From: Calothrix sp. NIES-4101
GTDB lineage: Bacteria; Cyanobacteriota; Cyanobacteriia; Cyanobacteriales; Nostocaceae
Direction: 5' to 3'
Length of the DNA stretch: 64,000 nucleotides
Assembly: GCA_004296455.1 (NCBI GenBank)
Contig: AP018280.1
Location: 744,001 to 808,000 of the forward strand
Under the pieces are notes generated by a model. The model had not been told where the DNA came from and did no database searches. It saw only the letters and a list, made by a program, of their open reading frames with translations. Of the stretch, positions 7,988-17,512 are shown in pieces; position 1 is the stretch's first letter; each line of letters begins with the position of its first letter. Both the position numbers and the translations under genes were made by a program.

Positions 7988-9010
7988 CTAAGCCCAAAAA
8001 GTTACTTCAACTGTTTTTTCCGGTAGCAAACGGGGGTCTTCTCCCTTAGCCAAGGTGTCCCGGATTGATTCCACAAACACATGAATTGTATCCGCAGGGG
8101 TATGGCTGAAACGCCTTCCATACTTGGCAATTACCTCTTGTTGAATTTTCAAAATCTGCACATCTTGTCCAATAATTCGCTTGGCTGTCCACCAGACGAA
8201 GGGAGTAGCTAGCCACGACCAGATACCATAATCAAACGTGACATCGGTATAGACTAAGGTGGAGGAATCTGTTTCCGGCACTGATTGACTGGTAATAAAT
8301 AGGTGGCGATTGATACCAAACTTGTACTCTACAGAGGTAATGTTGGGCATATAAAAGCGATCACTGTGATAAAACTTAACACTCCTGGGATTAAGAAATC
8401 GCTGCCACCAGCCTAGATTCGTGGTTTCGTTACGATATTCAGCCACCACCGTTCCCTGCTTGCGGGTTACAGTCATTTCTAACTTTTGTCCGTAGGAGTT
8501 GCGAAAAATGCCAGGGTGAACCGAAGTTGTATGGGGAATATCAATAAAGTTCTCAGCACAATTGGTTACATCATTTTGAAAGCGGTGAATCACCCGCACC
8601 GTATGCCAATTCTGTGCTTGATAAAAAGGCATGGGGAAGGGCGGAAATTGTGTATCTGGTTGCTCTGCAAGACACACGTAAATATAGCCATCCTGCTCAC
8701 AGGTGTAATAGTATTTGGCTCTTAAACGATCGCAATGTTGGAATTGGCCACCCTCTGAAGGTACACTCACCACTTGCCCACACTCGTTGTAGACCCAACC
8801 GTGGTATGGACAGGTTAAACCTCCCTGGTGAACTTTGCCATAGGAAAGGCGGCTATTTCTGTGAATACATCGGTCTTGCAACGCCACGGGCTGACCATCT
8901 CTGCCCCTAAAAATCGCCAGCCATTCGCCTAACACCTGACGACTCAGCACTTGTCTAGCTTTTAAATGCTCGCTTTGGGCTACTACATACCAAAAATTAT
9001 CAAACTGCAT
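7988..9010 (-). CDS. Rieske [2Fe-2S] non-haem iron oxygenase
   Basis: This is a 340-residue protein. The Rieske cluster motif is C-x-H-x16-C-x2-H (DRCIHRNS ... LTCPYHGW) near residues 47-70. The mononuclear iron site is NFIDIPHTTSVH near residues 157-168 (Asp and two His). This is the alpha-subunit architecture of ring-hydroxylating or Rieske-type oxygenases such as PaO/VanA. These use O2 and electrons from a reductase and ferredoxin for hydroxylation, desaturation or demethylation. No reductase is encoded nearby, so host ferredoxin would be needed. It is followed on the same strand by the acyltransferase-like and GH3 genes, suggesting a biosynthetic operon. Confidence 0.88.
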   Translation of the reverse strand: MQFDNFWYVVAQSEHLKARQVLSRQVLGEWLAIFRGRDGQPVALQDRCIHRNSRLSYGKVHQGGLTCPYHGWVYNECGQVVSVPSEGGQFQHCDRLRAKYYYTCEQDGYIYVCLAEQPDTQFPPFPMPFYQAQNWHTVRVIHRFQNDVTNCAENFIDIPHTTSVHPGIFRNSYGQKLEMTVTRKQGTVVAEYRNETTNLGWWQRFLNPRSVKFYHSDRFYMPNITSVEYKFGINRHLFITSQSVPETDSSTLVYTDVTFDYGIWSWLATPFVWWTAKRIIGQDVQILKIQQEVIAKYGRRFSHTPADTIHVFVESIRDTLAKGEDPRLLPEKTVEVTFWA

Positions 9011-9062
9011 AGGTTTGGATCGTAATACCTCCCATAAAATTAATCTGAAAAACCAATCGTGC

Positions 9063-9974
9063 TTAAGAATCTTGTGTCATACAAGCTGGATAAGGCTGAA
9101 AAGAGCCTTGCTCTTCAAGCTTATCGAGTACAGAATTGGGAATATTTCCATTCATTAGCGATCGCAATAGTTGCAGTCGAGTAGAACTGTAAATTTCAGT
9201 TTGGAGTTCTTGCAGAATTTGAATTCTGTCTGCTTGCGACAAGATACCTTTCACCCGATCAATGGCGCTGACGAGGTATTGAGGTCCTATCTGCACCATC
9301 TGCAAAAATTGGGTTAGTACTCCATGGATTACTTGTAAGCTTTTTGGAGAAGGTTCAAATTGCCGCAATTGAATCACCCCTGCCGCGTGATGCCGCGATT
9401 CTGCTTGCAGAAATCCCTGCAAAACCTGCCTTAAACTAGGATTTAAGCAAGCTTTAGCTAAAGAGCGATAGTGGCTTAAGCCCCAACCTTCTAAAACCAC
9501 TTGTACCACTGCCATCAACGCCGCTTTGTCTGAGATTTCAATTACCTCCGACAAAAAACGCGAAAATATCCCCCCACTCAATATCGGCTCAGTGCCCACA
9601 AATAGAAGAACTTGAGCCAAATGTGTTGCTTCATCCGCCGCAAACAGACTATATAACATACGTTCTTCGCAAGTTTCTGCAAGTAAAAACATTTTGTTCA
9701 TATAGTCCATCCCCGCCTGCTCGACACAGTACATTTCTTCTAGGAGATATCGATTGGCAATCTGGAGAATTTGCCTCTGCTCTTCAGGAGTAGCTTCCTG
9801 AAAGTGCTGCACCTGATTCAAGCCAAAAAACCCAGCGTCCCAGAAGAAACAATCACTGGCATCAATGTTTGGAAGCATCCTTAGATTGCTCTTTAAAGAG
9901 GATAACAAGATGCGCTGAACGGAGACATTAGCATCAGAATGCGATCGCTCAAAACCTATGCTTTCCGTGTTCAT
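9063..9974 (-). CDS. Ferritin-like diiron protein (possible diiron oxygenase)
   Basis: This is a 303-residue, all-helical protein. Candidate metal ligands are LEEMYCVEQAG near residue 80, CEERMLYSLFAADEATH near residues 105-120 with an ExxH, and AESRHH near residue 190 with a second ExxH. Two ExxH/Glu sets on a four-helix bundle are the signature of ferritin-like diiron enzymes, including AurF-type N-oxygenases and aldehyde-modifying enzymes. It lies between the Rieske oxygenase and an unknown gene, all on the minus strand, so it probably performs a second oxidative step. The exact subfamily cannot be set from sequence reading alone. Confidence 0.65.
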   Translation of the reverse strand: MNTESIGFERSHSDANVSVQRILLSSLKSNLRMLPNIDASDCFFWDAGFFGLNQVQHFQEATPEEQRQILQIANRYLLEEMYCVEQAGMDYMNKMFLLAETCEERMLYSLFAADEATHLAQVLLFVGTEPILSGGIFSRFLSEVIEISDKAALMAVVQVVLEGWGLSHYRSLAKACLNPSLRQVLQGFLQAESRHHAAGVIQLRQFEPSPKSLQVIHGVLTQFLQMVQIGPQYLVSAIDRVKGILSQADRIQILQELQTEIYSSTRLQLLRSLMNGNIPNSVLDKLEEQGSFQPYPACMTQDS

Positions 9975-10062
9975 ACTTGTTCTATCTCCTTTTTCGGGTT
10001 AAGAAGCATTGTGCAATAGTAAAAACTCTGGTGTTTACGCAGATGTTTGGGTATGATTGACT

Positions 10063-10815
10063 TCACACTAATACTGACTCACTACTTGAGACCATCTGAG
10101 ATAATTTATGCAATGGATAATCAGATTTCCACATCCGCAATCCCGCTCGCGTCAAATTAGCTGGTGTTAATTCAGTAAGGCACACCAGTTCATCTCCGTT
10201 GATATGACCTGGGTTTTTCTGAACAAAAAAGGCGATGTCAGGGTCTTGCAGTTTCTCAAGAGTAATGCTGCGTAGATTAGAGGATAAAATCTGCGGATGT
10301 GCAAGCCGCACAATTCCCTCGGTTGCATTATAAAATGCCCCAAATTGCTGAGTGGCTAGATGTTGTATAAACGCTGCCACTTCTGGAGGAGTTTGTTGAT
10401 CGTAACGGGGATAAAACTCCTGGAAAAACGTTGTCAAAAACCGATAGCTGCGATATCCCGAAGAAATTAACAGCCAAAATAATCTTTCTTTGCGATCGCG
10501 ATGAATTTCTTGGATGGCAGTAATCCAAGCTTTGGCTAGGGCTGGACTAGACCAAATTGATGGATCGGTAATGGTATCCCCAGAATAGACAATTCTCACT
10601 GGTTCGTTTTTCAAGACTGCATCATAAAAGCGTAGGGTGGAAAACCCCTTTAAAATCCCCTCTTCTTTCAGCAACACAGTCCATTGCTTACTACTCAAAT
10701 CTTCTTCAAATGGTTGTCGATTGACTTCTTCAAAGTAAGTATTAAATAAGCAGAACATTTCTTGCCGTTCCTCTTGCGGAAGCGAAGCGATCGGCAGTAA
10801 TAATGCTTCAATCAT
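10063..10815 (-). CDS. Unidentified protein, possibly GNAT-like, in oxygenase cluster
   Basis: This 250-residue protein has no motif I can name with certainty. Residues 35-110 show alternating strands and helices (LLKEEGILKGFSTLRFYDAV ... VRIVYSGDTITDPS) that resemble an acyl-CoA N-acyltransferase core, but no clear acyl-CoA loop is seen. It is the first gene of the minus-strand cluster and is divergent from the DevB-like exporter gene with 161 bp between, so both operons may share a control region. The RBS and ATG at 10815 are plausible. Confidence 0.6.
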   Translation of the reverse strand: MIEALLLPIASLPQEERQEMFCLFNTYFEEVNRQPFEEDLSSKQWTVLLKEEGILKGFSTLRFYDAVLKNEPVRIVYSGDTITDPSIWSSPALAKAWITAIQEIHRDRKERLFWLLISSGYRSYRFLTTFFQEFYPRYDQQTPPEVAAFIQHLATQQFGAFYNATEGIVRLAHPQILSSNLRSITLEKLQDPDIAFFVQKNPGHINGDELVCLTELTPANLTRAGLRMWKSDYPLHKLSQMVSSSESVLV

Positions 10816-10976
10816 TGGCTTTTTATATAAAACGATGATATAGACGGTATCTAAATGTAAGCATGATTAAAATATTCCATCTACCTGATAAATACGGATA
10901 AGCAAATAGAGTCTAAGGCAAGGCTTAAGTAAAAAAACTGATGCTTATAAATTATTTATAAGGTTTTATTAAAAAC

Positions 10977-12146
10977 ATGAAAAAATCATTTTTTTTGCCT
11001 GCAACTGGTTATTTAACCATAATTGGCATAATCATAATTAGTACTATTATTATTTACAAAATAAACGCTAAAAATTTTATACAAGAAAGTCAACAAATTC
11101 GAGAATCTTCATCTCCCCAAAGAGCCAGAATTATGGCTCTTGGACGATTGGAGCCAAAAGGACAAATGTTATCCATTGCTGGTCCAATAGGAGAAAGAAT
11201 TGTTCGACTGGAAGTTGAAGAAGGTGACTGGGTAAAACCTGGACAAATCTTAGCTTATCTAGAAACATATCGATTCCATTCGGCTCAGAGGGATTTGGCG
11301 GCAAGTCGGATTGCAGAAATTAAAGAGCAGATCGAAACCGATAAGCTGGCAGCAAAGGTACAAATTCAACAATCCAAGGCTCAAATTCAACAAATAGATC
11401 AACCCCAGATGCTACAAAGTCAGTCTCAAAAAGCATCATTACGTAGCTTCCAGGCAGAACTAGCCAGTGCAAACCGTACTCGCGATCGCTATAGACAACT
11501 GTATGCCGAAGGTGCCATCTCTCGTCAAACCCTGGAAGATAAAGAATTAGCAGTACGTCAAGCCCTAGAAAGGGTCAATCAATCTCAACAAACCCTCAAT
11601 CAACTAGTGCGATCGCGGAACACTAACCTGCAAAAAGCCAAAGTCGATTTAACCTACACGCAAGCAAATTTGGCTCGGATTGACACTCACAGTGGATTAG
11701 CCTCAGCAATTCAGCAGTTGAAGTCAGCCGAAGCACAGCTAGAGCAAAGCATTATTCGCTCCCCTAAAGCGGGCAAGATTCTGAAAATCTTCACTCATCC
11801 AGGAGAAGCCATCTCACAACAAGGAGTCTTGAGACTGGGTGACACCCGTACTATGTATGCTGTCGCCGAAGTTTACGAAACGGATGTGAAATTCGTGAAC
11901 TTAGGACAAAGAGCAAGCATTACTAGTCCAGCCTTTGCAAAGCCACTTACAGGGAAGGTGACTGAGATTGGGCAGATGGTCTTCAAAAATAATCTCTTGG
12001 GTGACGACCCTACTGCTCGCTCAGATGTGCGGGTTGTGGAAGTCAAAATTTGCCTAGATCAAAGCCAATTAGTTGCTTCCCTTAGTCAATTGCAAGTTGA
12101 TGTCCAAATTGATTTGAGTTCTACTGGAGCCTTATATGTTCCCTAG
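10977..12146 (+). CDS. DevB/HlyD-type membrane fusion protein of ABC exporter
   Basis: This is a 389-residue protein with an N-terminal membrane anchor (residues 12-32). The biotinyl-lipoyl-like segment (ALGRLEPKGQMLSIAGPIGERIVRLEVEEGDWVKPGQILAYL) matches DevB proteins. A long coiled-coil hairpin (about 115-250) and a second lipoyl half (SIIRSPKAGKILKIFTHPGE) follow. DevB links an inner-membrane DevCA transporter to an outer-membrane TolC channel in cyanobacteria. It heads a plus-strand operon; its end overlaps the first DevC-like gene by 11 bp. Confidence 0.88.
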   Translation: MKKSFFLPATGYLTIIGIIIISTIIIYKINAKNFIQESQQIRESSSPQRARIMALGRLEPKGQMLSIAGPIGERIVRLEVEEGDWVKPGQILAYLETYRFHSAQRDLAASRIAEIKEQIETDKLAAKVQIQQSKAQIQQIDQPQMLQSQSQKASLRSFQAELASANRTRDRYRQLYAEGAISRQTLEDKELAVRQALERVNQSQQTLNQLVRSRNTNLQKAKVDLTYTQANLARIDTHSGLASAIQQLKSAEAQLEQSIIRSPKAGKILKIFTHPGEAISQQGVLRLGDTRTMYAVAEVYETDVKFVNLGQRASITSPAFAKPLTGKVTEIGQMVFKNNLLGDDPTARSDVRVVEVKICLDQSQLVASLSQLQVDVQIDLSSTGALYVP

Positions 12147-13287
12147 ACGTAGGTGGCGTGGTCCTGCCTTTGCTTGGCGCAACTTAGTGCAAACACCAGG
12201 GTATATGGGGCTGGCGATCGCTGCAATTAGTTTAGCAGTTATGTTATTGTTCATGCAATTGGCTATATTGGGTGCCCTGATTAACGGAGCTACTTTGCTG
12301 TATGACCAACTCAACTTTGATATTGTTTTAATTTCACAAAAATCATTGGAAGTCAGTTTTACACAACCCTTCTCTCGACAAAGGTTATATCAAGTAAATG
12401 GAATTGAAGGTGTTACTTCCACTCATCCCGTCTACCTTTCATTTGGAGATTGGCAAAACGCGGAAACAAAATTACCCCAATCACTACTCGTTTTAGCATT
12501 TAATTTGGAAGAAAAAGTATTTAAAGATAAAGAAATTGTTCAACAGATAGGAATTCTGCAACAGCAAGATACTGTATTGATGAATCGTCTATCAGCATCC
12601 GGATTTGGTCCTAAAACAGTTGGAACAATCACAGAACTAATAAACCGCAAAATCAAAATTGGGGGGTTGTTCGCGATGAATAATAGCTTCCGATTTGATG
12701 GAACTGTAATCGTGAGTGCTCAAAATTTTCTTCGGCTTTATCCGCAGCGTTCGTTGGAAGATATTAGTTTGGGTTTAGTGACGGTTGAGCCGAATGCAGA
12801 TATTAGAACTGTGATTCATCGAATTCGTCACATTGTTCCCGAAACTATTCAAGTTTTGAGTCGCCGTGAAGCTGAAATTAAAGACCAATATTATTGGCTA
12901 AAGTCAACCTCTACCGGAATCATTGTTGGCTTCGGTGTATTCACAGCTATTTTGATTGGTGCTGTAATTGTTTACCAAATTTTGAATGCTGATGTCATGG
13001 AACGCTTACCTGAATATGCTACTTTAAAAGCGATTGGCTACAGCAACCAACGATTAGCAATAATTGTCTTACAACAGGCAACTATTTTGGCAGTTTTGGG
13101 ATTTGTTTTAGGTCTAATCTTTGCTTTAGGTTTATATGAAGTGATGCATTCAAACACATATTTGCCTATCAAGATGCCAGCAAGTCGAATATTACTAGTT
13201 TTTATATTAACTCTGCTCATGTGTAATATCTCTGCATTAATATCCTTGCAACCAGTCATAAAACTCGACCCATCCGACATTTTTTAA
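12136..13287 (+). CDS. DevC-type ABC exporter permease, first copy
   Basis: This is a 383-residue FtsX-like permease: one N-terminal membrane span (LAIAAISLAVMLLFMQLAIL), a periplasmic domain of about 200 residues, then three C-terminal spans. A conserved MERLPEYATLKAIGYSNQRL coupling segment precedes the last two spans, as in DevC/MacB-type transporters. The end carries the KLDPSDIF motif common to DevC. It works with the DevB-like protein and the DevA-like ATPase to move a lipid-like or small substrate outward. Confidence 0.88.
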   Translation: MFPRRRWRGPAFAWRNLVQTPGYMGLAIAAISLAVMLLFMQLAILGALINGATLLYDQLNFDIVLISQKSLEVSFTQPFSRQRLYQVNGIEGVTSTHPVYLSFGDWQNAETKLPQSLLVLAFNLEEKVFKDKEIVQQIGILQQQDTVLMNRLSASGFGPKTVGTITELINRKIKIGGLFAMNNSFRFDGTVIVSAQNFLRLYPQRSLEDISLGLVTVEPNADIRTVIHRIRHIVPETIQVLSRREAEIKDQYYWLKSTSTGIIVGFGVFTAILIGAVIVYQILNADVMERLPEYATLKAIGYSNQRLAIIVLQQATILAVLGFVLGLIFALGLYEVMHSNTYLPIKMPASRILLVFILTLLMCNISALISLQPVIKLDPSDIF

Positions 13288-13306
13288 AATAATAACCTTA
13301 TCAAAT

Positions 13307-14491
13307 ATGCAGATTTTTCTGTTTAAAGTTTCATTATCCTGGAAAAATTTATTTCACAATCGGCAAAGATTTGTAGCAGCCATCATTGCAGTTGCCTTTG
13401 CGGTTCTGTTGATATTTACCCAATTGGGATTTCGTAATGGAATCATAGACAGTAATGTTGCATTTCTTCAAAGACTAAATGCTGATTTAATTCTTGTAAA
13501 TTCTCGCCGTAAGATTACTACTCTAGAAAGAACCTTTAAAAAAGCTAGGCTTTATCAAGCTAGGCAATTGCCAGAAGTGATAGAAGCTTATTCATTATAC
13601 TTGACATTAGCCACCTGGAAAAATCAGCAGACAAACCAGGAAAAAGTGATTAGAGTTTTTGCATTTAACCCTGCTCATCCTGTTTTTCTCATTCCTGGCA
13701 TTCAAGAAACTGCCAGCGATCTACAACATCCTCATACGCTTTTAGCTGATATAAAATCTCAGAAAGGCTATGGAAGAATGCAGAAAGGTGATTCTGGGGA
13801 ACTTTCTAGTAGCAGAGTTAAAGTTGTTGGTACTTTTGCCCTCGGCACAGACTTTGTCGCTGATGGCAATTTGATCTTGAGTGACCAGAATTTTCTCAGG
13901 ATATTTTCAGAACATCCCTCTGGCTTTTCAGGACAACTTCGTTCTTCTCTAGAAGATGTAGATATCGGTTTGTTAAAACTAACTCAAGGAACAAATCTCA
14001 AGGAGTTAGTCAGGCAATTGAATCAATTTCTACCTTCAGATGTTAAAGTTTTTAGCAAACAGGATTATGTTGCCAGGGAAGCTGCATTTTATAGTCAAGT
14101 GAGCCTTGGATTTATTTATACTTTGGGTGCCATTATTGGTTTTGTTATTGGCACCGTATTGGTCTATAACATTATTTCCAAAGATATTAAACAGAATATG
14201 GCACAGTATGGAACTTTGAGAGCGATCGGATATTCTAGTACCTATCTTCTAATTATTATCTTATTAGAATCACTCATTATTGCAATTCTTGGTTTTTTTC
14301 CTGGGTTATGCTTAAGTTTATTCGTGTATGAATTAATTAGTAAAATAACTAGACTACTAATATTAATGAGATTAGATATTATGTTCCAAGTTTTTATATT
14401 AACAATCAGCATGTGTATATTAGCTAGTTTCATTGCTGCCAAAAAACTTAAAAGAATCGATCCAGCCGATATATATTCTCAAAGTAAATAA
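13307..14491 (+). CDS. DevC-type ABC exporter permease, second copy
   Basis: This 394-residue protein has the same FtsX-like layout as its upstream neighbour (N-terminal span, periplasmic domain, three C-terminal spans, NMAQYGTLRAIGYSSTYLL coupling segment, IDPADIYS end). Its sequence is well diverged from the first DevC. Two different DevC genes in one operon suggest a heterodimeric permease, whereas most DevBCA operons have one. It is followed after 44 bp by the interrupted ATPase gene. Confidence 0.88.
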   Translation: MQIFLFKVSLSWKNLFHNRQRFVAAIIAVAFAVLLIFTQLGFRNGIIDSNVAFLQRLNADLILVNSRRKITTLERTFKKARLYQARQLPEVIEAYSLYLTLATWKNQQTNQEKVIRVFAFNPAHPVFLIPGIQETASDLQHPHTLLADIKSQKGYGRMQKGDSGELSSSRVKVVGTFALGTDFVADGNLILSDQNFLRIFSEHPSGFSGQLRSSLEDVDIGLLKLTQGTNLKELVRQLNQFLPSDVKVFSKQDYVAREAAFYSQVSLGFIYTLGAIIGFVIGTVLVYNIISKDIKQNMAQYGTLRAIGYSSTYLLIIILLESLIIAILGFFPGLCLSLFVYELISKITRLLILMRLDIMFQVFILTISMCILASFIAAKKLKRIDPADIYSQSK

Positions 14492-14685
14492 ATCAGATAA
14501 TGTTTTAAACAAATAGTTTTTATGGAATTTAAATTATGAATTTGCAACCAAGAATTATTGCTAGGACTATTAATCATTACTATGGTACAGAAAATTTACG
14601 CAAGCAAATATTATTTGGAATTTCCTTGGAAATTCAACCAGGAGAAATTGTAATTATGACTGGACCATCTGGTTCTGGAAAAACG

Positions 14686-15956
14686 CTGACGGGGCGACAA
14701 AACAGTCTAGAAAGCTTATTTGGTAAAGAGTGTAGCGATTCGTGGTAAGAAAAGATAGGTCTAGTTATGTCAAGAAGACCTATCTAATGATAATGTTGCC
14801 TGAATTGTACCAAAAACATTTAAAAAGTCAACTCAGCCTTGCGGATTACATCTTTCTTAAAATTTTGATTGCCCTGCTGCAATCAATTAAAAAAGTTAGT
14901 TTGGAAACCTTAGCTACAGTTCTACCAATTCCAATTACATTTGAAAGCCGGAGAAAGAGAATACAGAGGTTTCTATCATTACCAAACCTCTCAATTGAAA
15001 AAATTTGGTTCCCGATTGTTACCACATGGTTAGAGACAGAATTCACCTCCGAAAAAATAGTTCATGTAGTAATTGACCGTACAAATTGGGCTTGTGTAAA
15101 TTTGTTTATGGTTAGTGTTGTTTGGGATAAAAGAGCGTTTCCAGTATATTTTGAATTATTACCCAAATTAGGTAGTAGTAATATTAATGAACAAACAGCA
15201 ATTATTTCTAAAGTTTTACCAGTTTTCAAAAATCATAAAATTTGCGTATTAGGAGACCGAGAATTTTGTTCGATAAAACTGGCAAACTGGCTTAGAGAAA
15301 GAAGCATTTACTTCTGTCTTCGTATTAAAAAGAATCATTTAGTTGAGATGCAAACAGATATTTGGTTAGAATTAAATGAGCTAGGATTATCTCCAGGTGT
15401 CTCTTTCTTTTTGAAAGGAGTAAAAGTTACAAAATCTCAAGGTTTTACAAGCTTTAATCTTGCATGTAAATGGAAGCGGAAAATCTTGGGAGTGGCACCC
15501 GAAGAAGGATGGTTTATTTTAACAAATTTAGATAGTTTAGAGTCGGCGATCGCTTACTATAAAAAAAGATTTGATATTGAGGAAATGTTTCGAGACTTTA
15601 AGAGTGGTGGTTATAATCTAGAGGGGACTAATGTATCTGGTGAACGGTTAATTGTTCTAATTACATTGATTGCGATTGCTTACACTTCTGCCACAATTCA
15701 AGGACAAGAAATAAAACGTAAAGGAATACAGAAATATGTTGGTCGTGTTAAAGAATATGGGCGAACCCAAAGGCGACATAGCAGTTTTTATATCGGCTTA
15801 TACGGCAATAATTGGGTCAATTTTATGGAACCTTGTATAGAATTAGTAACCGAATTAATGAAATTTAATATCAATAAGCGAAAGTATTATCAACGAGGAT
15901 TGAGAGCTATGAGGCTTATTTTATCTGCCTCCTAGCGATTTTTGTCGCCCCGTCAG
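14686..15956 (+). mobile_element. IS4-family insertion sequence, 1271 bp, copy 1
   Basis: The ends are inverted: CTGACGGGGCGACAAAA on the left and the complementary TTTTTGTCGCCCCGTCAG on the right. GGAAAAACG is duplicated at 14677-14685 and 15957-15965, a 9-bp target duplication. An identical copy lies at 39039-40309. The duplication and undecayed ends indicate recent transposition. Confidence 0.95.
14787..15935 (+). CDS. IS4-family DDE transposase
   Basis: This is an RNase-H-fold DDE transposase. Visible residues are the first Asp in VVIDRTNW, the second in VLGDREF, and the IS4 signature Y-(2)-R-(3)-E-(6)-K in YKKRFDIEEMFRDFK, which carries the catalytic Glu. I prefer the ATG at 14787 because the protein then begins near MLPELYQKHL as in relatives; a GTG at 14742 would add 15 residues. 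It is intact and identical in protein sequence to the copy at 39140-40288, so it is probably active. Confidence 0.92.
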   Translation: MIMLPELYQKHLKSQLSLADYIFLKILIALLQSIKKVSLETLATVLPIPITFESRRKRIQRFLSLPNLSIEKIWFPIVTTWLETEFTSEKIVHVVIDRTNWACVNLFMVSVVWDKRAFPVYFELLPKLGSSNINEQTAIISKVLPVFKNHKICVLGDREFCSIKLANWLRERSIYFCLRIKKNHLVEMQTDIWLELNELGLSPGVSFFLKGVKVTKSQGFTSFNLACKWKRKILGVAPEEGWFILTNLDSLESAIAYYKKRFDIEEMFRDFKSGGYNLEGTNVSGERLIVLITLIAIAYTSATIQGQEIKRKGIQKYVGRVKEYGRTQRRHSSFYIGLYGNNWVNFMEPCIELVTELMKFNINKRKYYQRGLRAMRLILSAS

Positions 15957-16516
15957 GGAAAAACGACTCTTCTCACACTGATTGGTGGATTACGTTCAGT
16001 CCAAGAAGGTAGTCTAGAAGTTTTCGGTCAAGAACTACAGGGTGCAAGCAATGCTTTTTTAGAGCAAGTACGTCAGCAGATGGGTTTTATTTTTCAAAGT
16101 CATAACCTATTAAGTTCTTTGACGGCACTTGAAAATGTGCAAATGGCTCTAGTTTTACAAGATATTTCTTCTATGAAAGTTGCTCGCAAAATAGCTAGAG
16201 AAATTTTAGAGGCAGTGGGGTTAGGTGAACATATTCATGCTTATCCTGCTCAATTATCTGGAGGACAAAAGCAGAGAGTTGCGATCGCTCGTGCCTTGGT
16301 AAATCAACCAAAGATTATTTTAGCAGATGAACCAACATCGGCGTTAGATAAAGTCAGTGGTCGAAATATTATAGAGTTGATTCAGGAGCTAGCTAGAAAG
16401 CAAAACTGTACCATCTTACTCGTTACACATGATAATCGAATTCTAGATATTGCTGACCGTATTCTTAATTTAGAAGATGGATATTTATCATCTTCCTCCT
16501 ATTAATATTACCAATG

Positions 16517-16717
16517 TATATTTCGTTGGAGATGATTTTTCGTGGGCTTTACCATTTTAATCATGCTTACAACAAGGGTCGAGCAACCGATCCAGTTTTA
16601 TTTTTTGCGGCTCCAGAGAATAAAAACCTTGATGTTGTCAAGACAATACGAAAAAAAACTCAAACCCTTGATTTATCGCCTTTCCCTTTACCCTTGACAA
16701 TTCCTGCTTTTCCTTAA
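16517..16717 (+). pseudogene. Possible transposase C-terminal remnant
   Basis: A short frame just after the ATPase gene encodes a peptide with IFRGLYHFNHAYNKG and LDVVKTIRKK. This resembles the tail of IS4-type transposases (compare the AIFRGYKYVEETI tail of the 453-aa transposase in this window). No complete domain is present, and the identity is tentative. Confidence 0.35.
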
Positions 16718-17007
16718 CTTGTTACTAATCCTCCTATTGGTATCCAGGTACTGTGGAGGGGTTGGTTAAAATTAAACGACCTCTGTGAAGGCTGGCAGCT
16801 TGCAAGAGAGACTTAACGGGAAAAGTCAGTATTTAGAATCCCTTCCCTCTGGATGGCAAAAGCCTCGGATTAGAAGGTTATCGAATCAAACCAAACCATG
16901 AAGAGTTAACGATGGTATGGTATCTGCTAAACATTACAGACCAAAATAATCGTTGGCAATCGCGATCGCGCATCGGGAAAACTTACTTTTTAACAATTAG
17001 CATCCCA

Positions 17008-17391
17008 TTACAGATAAACCGATAGTTCGATTAAATTCAAGTCCGGGTCGTTGATGTACAATGATGCGATCGCACCCATCGCTCCAGTTCTCTCAATCGG
17101 TCCAGAGATGATTTCCACACCGCAAAAACGTAGGTGTTGCTCGATATCACTCAAGGGTTCCTGCACAATTAAACACAAGTCAGCAGAGCCAGGAGTCGGT
17201 TTATTTGCTTTTGGCTCGAATTCTTCGCCAATTTGGTGGAGATTGATTTTTTGCTGTCCGAATGCAAGCGCTTTTCGTCTTTCTCCAAAAATAACTACCT
17301 GCATTCCCAGTACCCGATTGTAAAAATTGCAGGTGGATTCGATGTCTCTGACAGTCAACACCAGATGGTCTAATCGATCAATATTTATCAT
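17008..17391 (-). CDS. VOC family protein, duplicate copy
   Basis: This 127-residue protein differs from the copy at 2762-3145 by only two residues (N for D in STCNFY, H for Y in IEQHL), and all VOC family motifs are intact. The upstream region is also duplicated, so it may be expressed. It has lost its partner: the adjacent monooxygenase is reduced to a C-terminal stub. Conservation of the protein despite noncoding differences nearby suggests it was under selection after duplication. Confidence 0.88.
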   Translation of the reverse strand: MINIDRLDHLVLTVRDIESTCNFYNRVLGMQVVIFGERRKALAFGQQKINLHQIGEEFEPKANKPTPGSADLCLIVQEPLSDIEQHLRFCGVEIISGPIERTGAMGAIASLYINDPDLNLIELSVYL

Positions 17392-17512
17392 TGTGGCAAA
17401 TTAATTAACTGGTTTCCAGGCGATAGGCAATAACAGTAAAAATCAAATGAAATTATACAGAAATTATGTTAGCGATCGCTGCAACGCGAAATTATTCTTG
17501 ACTCCGAAAATA

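Larger units (their letters stand above)
14536..16505 (+). pseudogene. DevA-type ABC exporter ATPase, split by an insertion sequence
   Basis: The reading frame runs 14536-14685, and after the IS and one 9-bp target duplication are removed it continues in frame at 15966-16505. The restored protein is about 230 residues. It has Walker A GPSGSGKTTLL, a Q-loop (FIFQSHNL), the signature LSGGQKQRVAIARAL, Walker B IILADEPTSALD and the H-loop VTHD. The IS lies inside the Walker A codons, so no functional ATPase can be made. With the ATPase lost, the DevB-DevC-DevC exporter should be inactive unless another DevA substitutes. Confidence 0.92.
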
